NCBI GenBank assembly: GCA_935421135.1
Contig: OW285188.1
Span: forward strand, 10,582,733-10,646,732
Source: Bugulina stolonifera
Lineage: Eukaryota; Bryozoa; Gymnolaemata; Cheilostomatida; Bugulidae
Direction of reading: 5' to 3'
Length of the DNA: 64,000 nucleotides
Positions 51,917 through 64,000 of the stretch are shown here, piece by piece (position 1 is the stretch's first letter; the number at the start of each line of letters is the position of its first letter). Made by a program: the position numbers and the translations under genes. Below the pieces are notes generated by a model. The model searched no databases. It saw only the letters and a program-made list of their open reading frames with translations, and was not told where the DNA came from.

Positions 51917-52617
51917 CTATTATATATAACACCAGTGAAAATAAACAAATTTTGCAAGAAGATTTGACAGCTCTCCAGAAATGGTCGTCAGAATGGCAAA
52001 TGTCATTCAATTTTTCCAAATGCTTTTTTTTTACAAGTTGGTTCAGATTTCCAATCACAATATTTTTTGACAACAAAGCAATAGAGCGAGTAACATCTCA
52101 TTCCTACCTAGGTGTGTGCCTCCAAAGTAACTTGAAATGGGATTCGCAAATTTCCAAAATGGTAACTGCTGCAACCCACAAACTAGGTCTGCTAAGAAGA
52201 GTCTTAAAAACTGCAGACACCAAGACTCGAAAAACAGCATATTTCGCAATAGTGCGACCTCATTTGGAATATGCATCCCAGATATGGGACCCACAGCAAA
52301 GGAAATACATAAAACAACTTGAAAAAATACAAAATCAAGCATTAAGATTTATTTTCAGAATAAAAGGGCAAGTAAGTTTCACAAACATAAGAGAACACAC
52401 CCAAATAGAATCCTTAGCTGAAAGGCGAAAAAAAGCCAGACTAAAACTATTCTATCGTTGTATTACTGAGGGGATCGAACCACCCTTCGACTACAATTAC
52501 CTCAATAAGTATAATACGAGACAATACCAAAACACCTACACACCATACATAAAAACGAATCAATTTTATTACTCCTTCTGGCCAAAAACCATACGTGATA
52601 TGCGTCTTGAGAGCTGA

Positions 52618-52885
52618 TAAATAGTTCTTTTTTTTCTTGTTTCTTCCTTTCTTTCTTTTGTTGTTACGACATGATAAATAATAATAAAATATATAAATAC
52701 TATTCTAAAGCACATAAAAAATATAAAAAAAAAACATTCAACATTATGAATTATATATAAAAGGGAATAAAAGTTATTAAAAAAAAGAGAAAGAGAAAAA
52801 AAAGAGGAAAAAATCCATATTGTGTTCCCACATCTCTTCCGTTTCCTGACGGTCTCAGTGGGAAAACTCTAAAAAAAAAAAACAT
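52618..52885 (+). other. Probable LINE 3' untranslated tail
   Basis: After the RT stop comes a pyrimidine-rich stretch, A-rich blocks and a short unique piece ending in an A10 run near 52870-52882. This looks like a LINE 3' UTR with an A-rich tail. The exact end is not resolved. Confidence 0.45.
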
Positions 52886-54463
52886 TATCAATTTAATGCG
52901 TCTGCTTCTCATGATCGATGATCATGATGATAAGTCATAAGACATGTATCAATCATGCATTGTTATTGTATGTAATATTTTTATATTATTATTATGATAT
53001 CAAGGTGTAGTATATAGGGTACAATCACAATGCTAATGTTGATCTATGTTCATGCTTGCTGTGTAATTTTATTTGTAAGCACATTGTGATTTTATTTAAC
53101 TTCAGCTTGATTGATTAAATTTATGACGTGTCTGATGATCTATAATTAATAGTAAGGTGCTTGTTTGTTTACAGGTTATAATTTATACCAAGGTTACCTT
53201 TTTATTTTATAAACAGTTTCTCATTGCTGTTGTTTAATAACATAAATAAGTCTGGTAATTTCGATGACTAATGCTATTTTCAACATGCTACTGAGTACTT
53301 CCCTAATTCACTAAAGCTGGGACCTATGACTATTATATACTTTTATACTACTCTGTGAATAGACTATAATAACTCACTAAACTCAGTGGGTATTGCTGAA
53401 AAAGTTTCAGTACTCAACGCTGATGATAATCGGTGCATTTATATATACAGTGATAATCTGAAGTCCAACCCTTCATGTCTGATGTATTCTAACAGTACAC
53501 ATTCCAGGGAGGAATTATACCGGGAGTATCATGTAATCAGACTGGCACCTGGATGCCCTTTATCCCCATGGAGGATCAACTTCCTATCCCTTCACTCTTG
53601 GCCAGGATGGGAAGCAAGAGTAAATTGAGATTAGGAAGGGCGATACGCATTCACCGGGTCAGCCAAACACTCTGGAGTGGCAAAATTGCTGCATCCTGTG
53701 TTGTAATACATGTAAATGTGTTATACTCTTTAGCTACAATGTACATGTACATGTAGGTATAGGAGAATGGTCCACTGATAAGAATCAATTTGTCGAAGAT
53801 GGATGATAACAGCAACAACAAAATCTGTCTATATAGCAAACTGTAAACCACACAGTAGGGAACAACAACTTCCTACTGAGTGATAATGTTGCCAGGGTTG
53901 GAACTAGCTAGTTTTTAATGTAGAAAATGGTTCGCCATTCATCACAAAACCAGAGAATTGCCATTTTCGCTGGTAAAGTCTAAAATCAGGGAATGGGGAA
54001 TGCAATATAGCCTACTGGCTTTATTTAAATATTTTCTTGCACAGTATATTTTGCAACAACAGTCGAATCATAGCACTGTGAGTAAACAGTAATTTCATTT
54101 TGCTAACAATTAACATTTAAACAATTTAAGTTGTTTCCTATAATGATACTACAGTTCCAGCTAGGAGTTTGAAGCATAACTGAAACGAAGTTGTCCATTC
54201 TCGTGAGTGAGACAAATCAAGAGAGGATAATTTTGCACTCTTTTTCACTCTTCAATTTCTAATATTCGTAGTTCGCCCATGAAATACTCCCAGTCTCGAC
54301 AGTCACTTCATAGACAGCAGAGTAGGTAGTTGTGGCTTTAGAGAATACTTGGTGACTCTGGAAAGTCTCTTATTTTTACTCAAATTACTTTTCAATTGTA
54401 TTATTTTATTATAGGTGACAGCTGGAGAATAGATGGTACATTACAATGATTTCTAATTATGTA
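52886..54463. other. Intergenic between LINE and SDHAF4
   Basis: Nothing recognised apart from the ORF at 53386-53628. The SDHAF4 promoter is expected at the right end. Confidence 0.5.
53386..53628 (+). other. Unassigned 80-codon ORF
   Basis: An open frame in otherwise AT-rich intergenic DNA, with a GC-richer second half (HSREELYREYHVIRLAPG...). An overlapping +1 frame is open to 53756. No family is recognised and no splice partners are evident; it could be a decayed exon or chance. Confidence 0.3.
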
Positions 54464-55124
54464 ATGAAAACCAAAGGAGTCGTATGGAACTCCATTCTTC
54501 TAATGCATACAAGAGGTAATACATAACTATGGAGTTTACACTTGCATTAACCACTAACCAGAGTAAAAGCAAATTCTGTAGTAGATGGTAGTACTAGACT
54601 AATTTTAAAAAAACATCTAAGAATACCTCTAGTACTACTTTATATAGTAAAACTCTTTACCCAAACCAATATCTTCAAGTTCTTTAGTATGTCAATTACA
54701 AATCATTGTAATAAAACAGAAGTACAAGTGATTGTTGTTGTTTTTTGCAGATTGTGTAATGCATGCATTTACTTTACCGTTTTACTATTAGATTTCTGCT
54801 TGCTATTTATTTAGTGTAACTACATGTTGCACATTTCTAACCTACTATAGTTTTATAGTATCAGCTGTGCAACAAATAAGATGTTTGAGTGATAAAAACA
54901 GTCGTCCAAGGGCACCACTAAAGACACCAGTAACACCACGTGGAAAATTGGATGCCTTCACTAAACTACCAGAACATGCAACCCATCCTGACCAAGAAAA
55001 AGAGCCTTTAGAAAGATTTCCAAATGACATTAATCCAACGACAGGCGAAAAAGGTGGACCTAGAGGTCCCGAACCAACTAGATATGGAGACTGGGAGAGA
55101 AAAGGGAGAGTAACAGACTTTTAG
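54464..55124 (+). CDS. SDHAF4: Succinate dehydrogenase assembly factor 4
   Basis: Mitochondrial matrix chaperone that binds flavinated SDHA and helps assemble respiratory complex II. Two exons, 54464-54515 and 54859-55124, joined in phase 1, give 105 residues. The N-terminus ([17 protein letters not shown]) is basic and hydrophobic without acidic residues, as expected of a mitochondrial presequence. The C-terminus carries the family's diagnostic block: [20 protein letters not shown], then [19 protein letters not shown] and a terminal DF. Length agrees with animal SDHAF4 (about 108). It converges with NCBP1, the stop codons lying about 450 bases apart. An ATTAAA at 55194 may be its polyadenylation signal. 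Confidence 0.93.
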
Positions 55125-55569
55125 GTCCTACATGTACATCTTGTATATACAAATTGTGTTATATATTATTATTTAAAAATGGAAATATATTTTCATTAAA
55201 TAAGATGTTTATTTCGATTTCAATATTTTACAACATAGTTATCAGTGCATAATATTTACAAATATGTTCAACACTGAATGCTAATGTACAACATAACATA
55301 GTTTTATATGATAATAAAGGCAGAATGTTCCAATGATATCATGTATCATCAAGCCTTACAGTGTTAAGTTGGAGAAACAGACCATATCGGTTCACCTTTG
55401 TATTACAGTATTTGATATCCATATACAAGCTATAAACTTTTAGTCATTTACTGCTGGCCAATATAATGATAAAAGTCCTTTTACTAGGGAAAGATTATTT
55501 AGATACTAGTCGAAGTGTGCTTAGCCCTACCTAATCACCAAATACCACACAACGTTGTTCTCCGAAATG

Positions 55570-58500
55570 TTAACCTCGCAATGCCTGAAACTCGTTGAAT
55601 ACGGAGAGTATGTGGAAATCAATGTCACTTGTGAAGAGAAGAGTCTCCAACGTAGTGTTGTACTGTCTTACTACTGTATGGTGCTGCAAAGAAAGTGACA
55701 GAGTTACTAGTATATCAAAGTATCTTCAGGAAACAGTGTATGTACAATTAGTTACTTCATTATTATACTGTGTGTATGCACGCAGCACGCACAATGCATG
55801 AACCACAATGCATGAACGATAGAAAGCAAAATCCTTGGAGTTGCCTTTTTAAAGAAGATAACTCCCAACACCCTCCGAGAAATGAAATTTAGTATTAAAT
55901 GTACATGTAGTTATAAATATCTGTTTGTAAATCAAACAGATATTTCGAACTACATGAACATTTGGAAATGACTTCGCCAAAATAAATATTTTTGGTGGCG
56001 TCGGAAATTAAAAAGACACCCCCAATCAAGAACTATGTAGCTAACAGAAACATCTGTTTATGCTGTTAGATTACACAGCCCTTCTATGGATACCACAAAT
56101 GAATTCATATCCAAATAAATTTACCTGTAGGAAGACTTGTCTAAGTCTATCTAGAGCCCATTTAAACCAGAGAGTATTCACTTCCTGTCCGTGAGTCTCA
56201 CTGTTTGCTATGTGGTTGGACAGCATCATAATGAATCTCTAAATAAGAGAGAAAGAGAGTTGGAGAATCGGTGATTGTTATTATTGGTGTTTCACTCAAG
56301 TCGTGGTAGGAAAGGACTATTCACTATTCTAGTGTGACAGTACAGTGCATTCCTTATTATAGTGAACCTCATATTCACCAGTCACTGACTTGTTGGGACG
56401 AATGGTATTCTAATGACTAGTCAGTGTAACAAAATTAAGTTTATCACGTGGAATGCTCCCATAGCTCAATTTACTACCACAGCATATGTACAGTGTTTGG
56501 GCTGCAACAACAAATTGTTGTCAAGATTTCTATAGTCTAAGAGCTTTTGTTCCAACAATAACATAACGCATATACAATTATAAAGTTCTGTCCATACTCT
56601 AAGCCTATTTAGAACTGCCTACCTGGAAGATAATAAGAAAGAGATTCTTTTGATCACTCTGAGCAGCGTCTAGTAGCTCCTCTTTAGCTTCGATCTGCTC
56701 CTCGGTTGGGACATCCTCATCAACCTCGATACCGTCACTCACTTTGTTGTCTGCTTCATCTTTTTTATCCTTCAGCTCTTCAACTTCCTGTTGTAATTGG
56801 GCCACTTGCTTGTTCATCTTTCTTATGCTGGCATGTAGTGTGTCCCACACATAAAACCTAAGTAAATGGTACAAGACAATTTAAAATTATGTAGGTTGAC
56901 ATGCAAACACTAGCTTACATTCTACAACCAACCATTTTCAGTTGCATAATGGTGAGTTTGTCCAGCGTAAAGTAAGTAACATATTAGGTGTGATCTAGGA
57001 TTGATTGATTTCAAACCTACATAAGCTAGCATGTGCTGGTTTCATAGGCCCAGAGTGCAACGGGGACCACAAATATATGTGCTACTATTAGCTTGGTAGG
57101 CATTGCAGGCCAGTCTGACAAGTCTTAACTTGAAATGAAGTTGGGGTATATTGATGGACTGAGAGTTCTAGTTCTCACATCGACAGAGGAAGGGGGAGAT
57201 AACTTAGGTACCTTGTGAAGTCTCTCATCATTTCCTCACTGAAGATCCAGTTAGCTACAGCTGAGACCTTAAGTAGGTTAGTTTTCATCATCTTATTGAC
57301 AAGTACGAATATCATTTGCTGATGGTCACACCATAGGTCATACATTGACTTGAGTATACACAGCTGTCCTTCATCTGTAGAGCCCAACTCTTTAAATACT
57401 TTGCTAAACCTACAATGTATAAAATAATTAGCAAATAATTACATGTAGTATTAGCACAGTAGATGAACCCACAAGTGAGTTTTGTCTGTTAATAGCACTG
57501 ATCTTCACAATATAATTTTTATCCAGTAAGGAGTAGAAGTGTAGAGATTCAATATATAAATAATCTCTCCAAGTTACGCTACCAGAATCACACAGAACAT
57601 TGTTAGGAATTCAACACATACTACTAATAGAAATACAACATAATGAACGTAATACACAGTCACACATAATAACGGCTAAAGGGGCGGAGCTCTAAAGCCA
57701 TGGTCCCATGGAGCGTAATAAAGACTGCACAATAATAATATTATAAATCTCCAAATCAACTTGGGAAAATCGGACATGCAAGACATTTTGTAAGACTGAA
57801 CGGCATCCAAAAGTATAACTTACACAACTCACTGTACAATATTATACCTCTTATACTCCATAATTTAGTTTGAAAAGGTGCAGTGATATAAGCACAAATT
57901 GAATGTCAACATATCTGAGATATATAATTTAATGACATCCAATCGATACTTTGGTAATAGGCTATCCAATATAGATACACAGACTTACTTGGCTATTGCA
58001 GCAAAGGAATGGCTGAAGGATTTTGAACCCAAATTGAGCAGAGTTTGAACAAAGACATCTATAGCCAGAGGATTGTGGCTATGAGTGAGCTCACTGTCCA
58101 TATCATCTTCATTGCCTAGAGGATTAGGAATGTCTTTCAGAATATCCAGCACATCCTCTGGTTTACATTTGGCCTTGATGGAGGCAGTCAGTCTGTGTGA
58201 GTAGGTCATACCAGGCAGCTCTGTTGGAGCACACACAACAGTATACATTTAGTAAAGTATATATTTATTATCACAGTGGAGAACACACCATAGTATATAA
58301 TACATCTAAAGTGGATTATGGGATGTAGTCTATAGGCCCACTCTCCTATACTAATATACATATTACACAAAGTTGTAAAGAAGAGCTATGTATAATATCA
58401 AAAGAAATTTGCACTACAATATAAAGGCCTATTTATCAAAAAATTTTAATAATGTAGATTATTTGAAACATGGATATATTTGGGTGCAAACACGTTTAAC

Positions 58501-61500
58501 ATGGCTAAACAATAACACAAATATTTCAAAAGGTGACTCCACCATAGATACAAGAACTTAGTACCCGAACAAATAAGAATAATAATGGAGTAATGGAGCA
58601 CATCATGTGAGAGTCGTCTGTATAGCCTGGGAATAGCCTAACCACTCACCTTCATCAGGAGTTACGTATCTAAACCTAGGTTTAGGTTCTGCAGGTAAAA
58701 TGGACACAAAGTCATCAGGACACATCTCAGCAATCCTCTTGTGGTAGGACAACCTGCGAGTAAACACAGCTTTGATTATGGCTAAAGAACAATAGAATAA
58801 CAACTAATAGGAGGTATGAAAGTTTGCTGGGACTTAAATGTCAAACTTCAAGTAAGCTGAACATAATTTATTGAAGCTGTCTAACAACTACAATGAAGTG
58901 CTCACCACAGACACTTAGTCAGCAGTTCTCTGACGAACATAGCCTTAGGTGCCATTGGGTCCATCTTGAGAACCTCACTCCACTCGTCCCATGTCCACTT
59001 AAACTGGAAATTACTCAGGTGATATGATAGCCAGTTTACAAACCTGAAATGGGAATCACCAACTTTTTAATATTCCATAACACTTTAATACCAAAAGGAA
59101 TAACATCGGCATACATTACAAGGCCAAGTGGTTTTCCAACTTAAGTTACCGAAGACCACACACTGGCTGGCGAATTACGTTTTCCATTTTATACCATATT
59201 TAGCAATATAATATATAAAATATATACTCGGTAGTATATGTACTATTGTCTTGATGGTAGCTATTGAACTATTAGACTCCCAGTAAACAAACAAACAAAC
59301 AAACCTCTCAATACACACTGTGTTCATGGTATCCAGTCTAGAGAATAACATCTCTGTAGCTTGTACGAGAACTATAGGCATCGTACTCGGCTGTAGCTTA
59401 CACAGTTCCAGAATAAGCGAATGATAGAATATCTCCACTGTAGGAGGGTTCGGCATTCTGAACATTTGTGCAAACACTGTCTCTATGATCATGTAGTTTA
59501 GGGGAATCTTCTCTTCCTTAAACATCAGGAGGGCAGCAGCACTGCAATATGTATAGTAGTGGTAGCAATAGGTAATAGCATACAGTATAATAGGTAATAG
59601 CATACAGTATAATAGGTAATAGCATACAGTATAATAGGTAATAGCACACAGTATAATAAGTAATAGCATACAGTATAATATGTAATAGCATACAGTATAA
59701 TAGGTAATAGCATACAGTATAATAAGTAATAGCATACAGTATAGTAAGTAATAGCATAGAGTATAATAGGTAATAGCATACAGTATAATAGGTAACAGCA
59801 TACAGTATAATAGGTAATAGCACACAGTATAATAAGTAATAGCATACAGTATAATAGGTAATAGCACACAGTGTAACAAGTAATAGCATACAGTATAATT
59901 AACATGTCAACTGTTGTCTGGTCATGCTGTGCATCATTAAAATAGAGAGAAAATGACTGCCTACACTATTGAGCAGTAGGCAAATGCAAGCCTAATTTGG
60001 AATTGTCCCCTCTACATGTCAACATTGACAATTTTCTGCTCAGTAAATGGAAAGAGAGCAGAAAAATTCCCAACAGATTACCAATAACGTACATATAAAG
60101 TAATGTTTACAAGAACATTCAATCTAATTTTGTGCGATGTTTGACTGTTATACTAAGAAAGTAGGAGATAGTAACATCAGTATGCTAATCGACTTAATAT
60201 AGACGCACCAGTCCTTCCTCTCGTACTGATTCAACAGGAGAGTCAGGTGTAGCTGCTCATCAATAAGAAATCTCTCTATAGAATGACACCCTGGGAGTAT
60301 TGTCGTTTCCTACAAGTACAGTATATGTTAGAGGTTTGTACATTTTGCCAAATACATAATAGATTGCAGCTAAATAAACAGGCAAGTAAATATTCACACA
60401 ATATATACCAGGATAAGAAAGTATTATACAATGCTCCGCTTCTCTTGATGATATTTCACATTCAAGAACCACATTTTCGCAGGTTTTACACAATGACAGT
60501 GTTTCGCATGTTTTAGTACTTACAGTAAAATGCATTGTGTACATTTTGGGTATTAACCAAGCAACCTAGCCAATCAGCTTTGTATCAGTATTGGGACATG
60601 ACTTGTCAGCTACCACATGTGGTTTGAAATTCTAATACTACCCATGTGTGTCTAATTAACTAATATAAACGATGAAACTAAGCTGTTGATAGCAAATACC
60701 TTGTGCACCCCAATATAAAAAGTCACCAGCATACAAGAGCGATCATGATTATAATCTAGTGCCAGTTAGTCAAATGTAAACAATTGTAACCATAGCGACA
60801 GTGCTGGTCAGACGGTTGTAATACTTACATCAGGGACGTCAGTGTAGTCAAACATTCTGAAAACCACAACAGGAAGTGGATAGAGAGCATCCTCGTGATG
60901 TGACGGAGGTATAATCTGTGGAAGAGTATGTTGAAGTGCATCCTGCAGCACGCTCTCAAAAGCCAAATATGGTCTCTTGACCTGTCGTTCTGTCCAACCA
61001 TTGCCCTGCAGGTGCTTGATTTGCGCCCACATACAATCCAATCTCTACCAATATAATGATGTGAGTTTGTATATTTTAATACAGGCAGTAGATTGACTAG
61101 AAACCTATGTAACTTCAAGTCCTTAATAATTAATAATTGATAACAACTTCTTTATACACTATAGAAAATCTAACAACTTATATACTATACGAGCACTGTA
61201 TAGCATAGCATTGTACAGTGAATCTAGAGAGAGCCAGGGAACTTGTACTTACATCCTCCTGAACATGGGGGCTATCAGACGTCCAGACTTTAAGAGCATG
61301 CATATGCGTCTTAGATCTTTTACCAAGATAGCTCTGTATGGAGACAAGCAGTTTGTTGAACTCAGTTTCTTTCTTTAAGAATAATTCTTTACCAACCCAG
61401 GGTAGCGTGTAGAGTACAGTATGTACATACCAGTCAGACCTCGTCTATAAACGCATGCAATATGTATATATGAAAGGAGGATAATTTGTAATTATACTGA

Positions 61501-63514
61501 TTCCTATCAATTTTAGGAACGCTGAAAACTTAGAAATTTATGGTCTATTATAATATGAATGTCATATTATGAAGTAGAGACTATGAAGTATAGTCAAAAA
61601 TCAGTTAGCACAGTTCAACAGATCACAATTTTAGCATCTTGTTTATCGATATTGAAAATTTAGCATATAGCTTTGACTACAGTTTGAATAATGCAGCTGT
61701 GTGATATCACTGAGATGCTAATAGGCTACCTAACCAATTAGCTGTATTGTTTGTTTACATTATTCCTCAGTAGTGAAAATCCGTAGCAGTAGAACTAGAA
61801 ATGCTTTTGTACTATGGAAATTAGAATATCATATCAATGACCTGCTAGATTTAAATTCAAAATTAAATCTACAAATTTCTTACAATTTAGTGAAAAGTTG
61901 GAGAAGTATCGTACATATTCTAAGGGCCAAAATGTCAACGCTCATTTGCAGTGCCCTACTGACATCAAATTTCAGTTTTGCTGACAGTATTCAAACCGCA
62001 GTCAAATCTATCCTAATTCCAGATAATTGTAAATGCACACATTCTGCTCGCCTTAACCTAACAGTCAGACTACCCTGCACATCTTTCAATTTCATACCAG
62101 CAGTTATCTGTCTAACCCATATCTTATTCCTCATCAATACCAGACCCTTCGACACTGCAGGACACTCTCTGGAGTCTACCATTCATCTTGAAACCCCACA
62201 ACAATGTGGCATGGCATTCAGACACGTGCTCAATCACAATTGGCTAAGTTATCTCGACACATTTTGTGTGACCAATAGTTAATATATAAGAACTTCTGAG
62301 AAAAATTGTTGTCTTGTGAAATCTAGTTGAAAGAGCCTGAAATTCATACACTGACATGTCACACGTAAAGCTGGGACTCACTGAATATGGTACATAAACA
62401 TACATGGAGATATAGCTAAGCTCACCTGTGGAATGTTGTCCTCTAGGCAGACTTCAATGAAGTTGTCATACAGAGACAGGAGGGATGAAGCACTGAGCAC
62501 ATGACAGTTTACAAGATCAGCCAGAAATAGGATCTGTAACATCCCATAGTATTGATACACAGTAGATACCATCACTAGTAGAAGATAACAACATGAAAAA
62601 TAAAATGAGCAGCAACAATGAGTGCCATGTTGGGTTTACTTGTAGCCTATAGGGAAGTTTACGGATTGTGTGTTACATTGCTGGATTCTGAAGAATCAAA
62701 ATATTTACTATAACCTACCATATATCTGGCTTTTTCAAACTCGCATGCCTTCAGCACATCCTTCAGGTCCCTTACCAGTATTTCTATAAACTATAACACA
62801 CCCAGATATACATCATCAACAAGTCAACATCAAAATACAACTTAGAATAACCAACCAATGAGTGATAGGTTGAGTTTCTGTAAAAACAAGCTGATGGTGA
62901 ATGCTGGCCAATAATAAGTTTGTATCATTTGTCAATTAGCAAAACAAAGACGAAGCCAAAAAAGGGAATTGTCTGCTCACCTCACCACCACATGTATAGT
63001 TTTTAGCATTAAGCAGGCCAATCAGAGTGGTATAGACCGTCATTTTGTCCGGATACCCAATTACCCTGCAAGAACAATAATCGTTAGAGACTGTAGCCCC
63101 AGTTTACACATAATTCAACATTAAAAGATATAGAATTATGCAATAATTATAATCTTAACTTACACATCACAGAGAATGCGAATGATTTTGGTTTTATAAT
63201 TTGCAATATCATGTTCAAGTACAGCCGCAAGACCTTCCAGGTTCGACTCTAGTGAAGCTGAACTCTACAATATCAAAACAGTAGATATATGAAAAACTAT
63301 CAACACATGTATACAGTTTAGTGACATGTAGGTCAACCAGTAATATCGACATGCCAACTTGTAGATCATACATTCACACTCAAGAGGTATATTTACATTT
63401 CAGTGATAATTTAAAGTGATACACTAACTTTGTCTCCAACTTTCAAAATAAGCTTCTCCAAACGCTCTTCAATATCGATGGCCTCAGGCCGATGTCGCTT
63501 AGCTCGTGAATGTC
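55570..63514 (-). CDS. NCBP1: Nuclear cap-binding protein subunit 1 (CBP80); first exon not located
   Basis: Large subunit of the nuclear cap-binding complex; with NCBP2 it binds the m7G cap of nascent RNA and acts in splicing, export and decay. Sixteen exons: 63429-63514, 63164-63264, 62981-63065, 62719-62790, 62426-62533, 61253-61444, 60829-61044, 60209-60309, 59305-59541, 58906-59043, 58650-58753, 57989-58220, 57212-57409, 56623-56857, 56125-56238, 55570-55683. They give about 776 residues in one frame (human 790). Landmarks: [13 protein letters not shown] (MIF4G-like start), [84 protein letters not shown], then a coiled-coil helix with an acidic insert ([11 protein letters not shown]), ending EFQALRG. 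The first seen exon starts in phase 1 with HSRAKRHR, probably part of the N-terminal nuclear localisation signal. The ATG exon must lie right of 63514, perhaps outside the window. Confidence 0.95.
59566..59893. repeat. 22-base minisatellite in the intron before NCBP1 exon 10 (59305-59541)
   Basis: About 15 units of ATAGCATACAGTATAATAGGTA, starting about 25 bases from the splice acceptor at 59541. All three minus frames are open through it, a by-product of the repeat. Confidence 0.94.
61773..62282 (+). other. Unassigned 169-codon ORF antisense within an NCBP1 intron
   Basis: Open for 510 bases between the NCBP1 exons at 61253-61444 and 62426-62533, on the opposite strand. Composition is less AT-rich than the surrounding intron. 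It has hydrophobic stretches ([15 protein letters not shown]) but no recognised family. It may be a nested gene or a repeat remnant. Confidence 0.35.
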
Positions 63515-64000
63515 CTGAGAATAAATGAAAAACGGTTGTAATAGTTAGGCCTATTTGTTTTGTAACATTAATAGTTGACTATAATTGAACTTTACCAAAG
63601 AAAGCAAAAATAAAACAAAATAAACATCATATTATACTGTATATATAGAGCCTATATAATGTATTTCTATTTCAGGATTGTTCAGATGGATTCTTTCCGA
63701 ACTTACTTCACTAGATTAAACATGAATTATGGAAAGTTGTTATTTATTAAAGGGCTCACGATGGAGTCACTTAGAATGGCTGACGTGACTGGTAACTAGC
63801 AAGATGGTTAAACTAAAAAAAAAACTTCTGTTGTTATTGATACAAGAAGTTGTGCATCAAGTTGTGCATCCACATTGGTAACCGGTTACTAATAATTTAT
63901 AGCATATTTGGCATCTTAACTGGCACATTTATGAAATTTATGAGGCAGCACTTATGAGACGCTTTGAAACAGTTTAAATAGAGTATTGTTTCATGTGCCA
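63515..64000. other. No supported feature; expected first intron or 5' end of NCBP1
   Basis: I tested ATG-to-donor combinations here (for example 63706-63718); their phases do not fit the first identified exon. Confidence 0.4.

Larger units (their letters stand above)
48647..52617 (+). pseudogene. LINE reverse transcriptase fragment (CR1/L2/jockey-like), split by an LTR element
   Basis: A 5'-truncated non-LTR retrotransposon ORF. The part at 48647-48783 shows the RT core GVPQGSVLGPLLFLIYIND and the catalytic FADD box. The frame resumes after the inserted LTR element at 51917 and runs to the stop at 52617. The second part shows the thumb and C-terminal features of this clade: SYLGVCLQSNLKWDSQI, LGLLRRVL, VRPHLEYASQIWDP, KYIKQLEKIQNQALRFI. 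No endonuclease domain is present. In its present state it cannot encode a working enzyme. Confidence 0.88.

Noticed and set aside
59175..59905. Minus-strand ORFs up to 234 codons of [15 protein letters not shown] type
   Set aside because: The first part is the 22-base array read through into NCBP1 exon 10; not a separate protein.
63706..63718. Exon 1 of NCBP1 ending at a GTAAGT donor near 63705
   Set aside because: The short ATG frame ends in the wrong phase and would run into a stop in the next exon.

Overview
This is intron-rich, AT-rich animal nuclear DNA. It has GT-AG introns, metazoan genes (ABCD3, NCBP1, SDHAF4, a GNMT-like enzyme), many minisatellites, tRNA-derived SINE fragments, a CR1/L2-type LINE, solo LTRs and hAT-type non-autonomous transposons. 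Short introns and near-complete genes packed between young repeats suggest an early-branching invertebrate, possibly a demosponge. That assignment is an inference.

Left and centre (1-48104): two paralogous pairs lie on the minus strand in the order ABCD3-1 (to 9340), GNMT-1 (13982-18478), GNMT-2 (28443-31869), ABCD3-2 (33772-48104). Between the GNMT copies an unrecognised 494-residue coiled-coil gene runs on the plus strand (21629-25272). The GNMT copies sit in about 6 kb direct duplicate blocks (about 13.0-19.3 kb and 27.5-33.4 kb) with identical exon phases. The ABCD3 copies also share exon structure. Their nucleotide-binding halves, introns included, are almost identical, while their membrane halves are clearly diverged. 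ABCD3-2 carries a 3.56 kb TTAA-flanked inverted-repeat insertion inside coding exon 11.

Centre-right (44-54 kb): this is a transposon landing zone. Intron 1 of ABCD3-2 holds two adjacent hAT-like elements, one with another element nested inside it. From 48.6 to 52.6 kb a LINE reverse transcriptase is split by a non-autonomous LTR retrotransposon, whose 5' LTR is in turn split by a DNA transposon.

Right (54-64 kb): SDHAF4 (plus) and NCBP1 (minus) converge. Sixteen NCBP1 exons were placed; only the initiator exon was not found.

All gene models were built by hand from splice sites. For every multi-exon model the exon lengths and phases add up to an open frame, with exon 11 of ABCD3-2 read without its insertion. 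No database search was possible.
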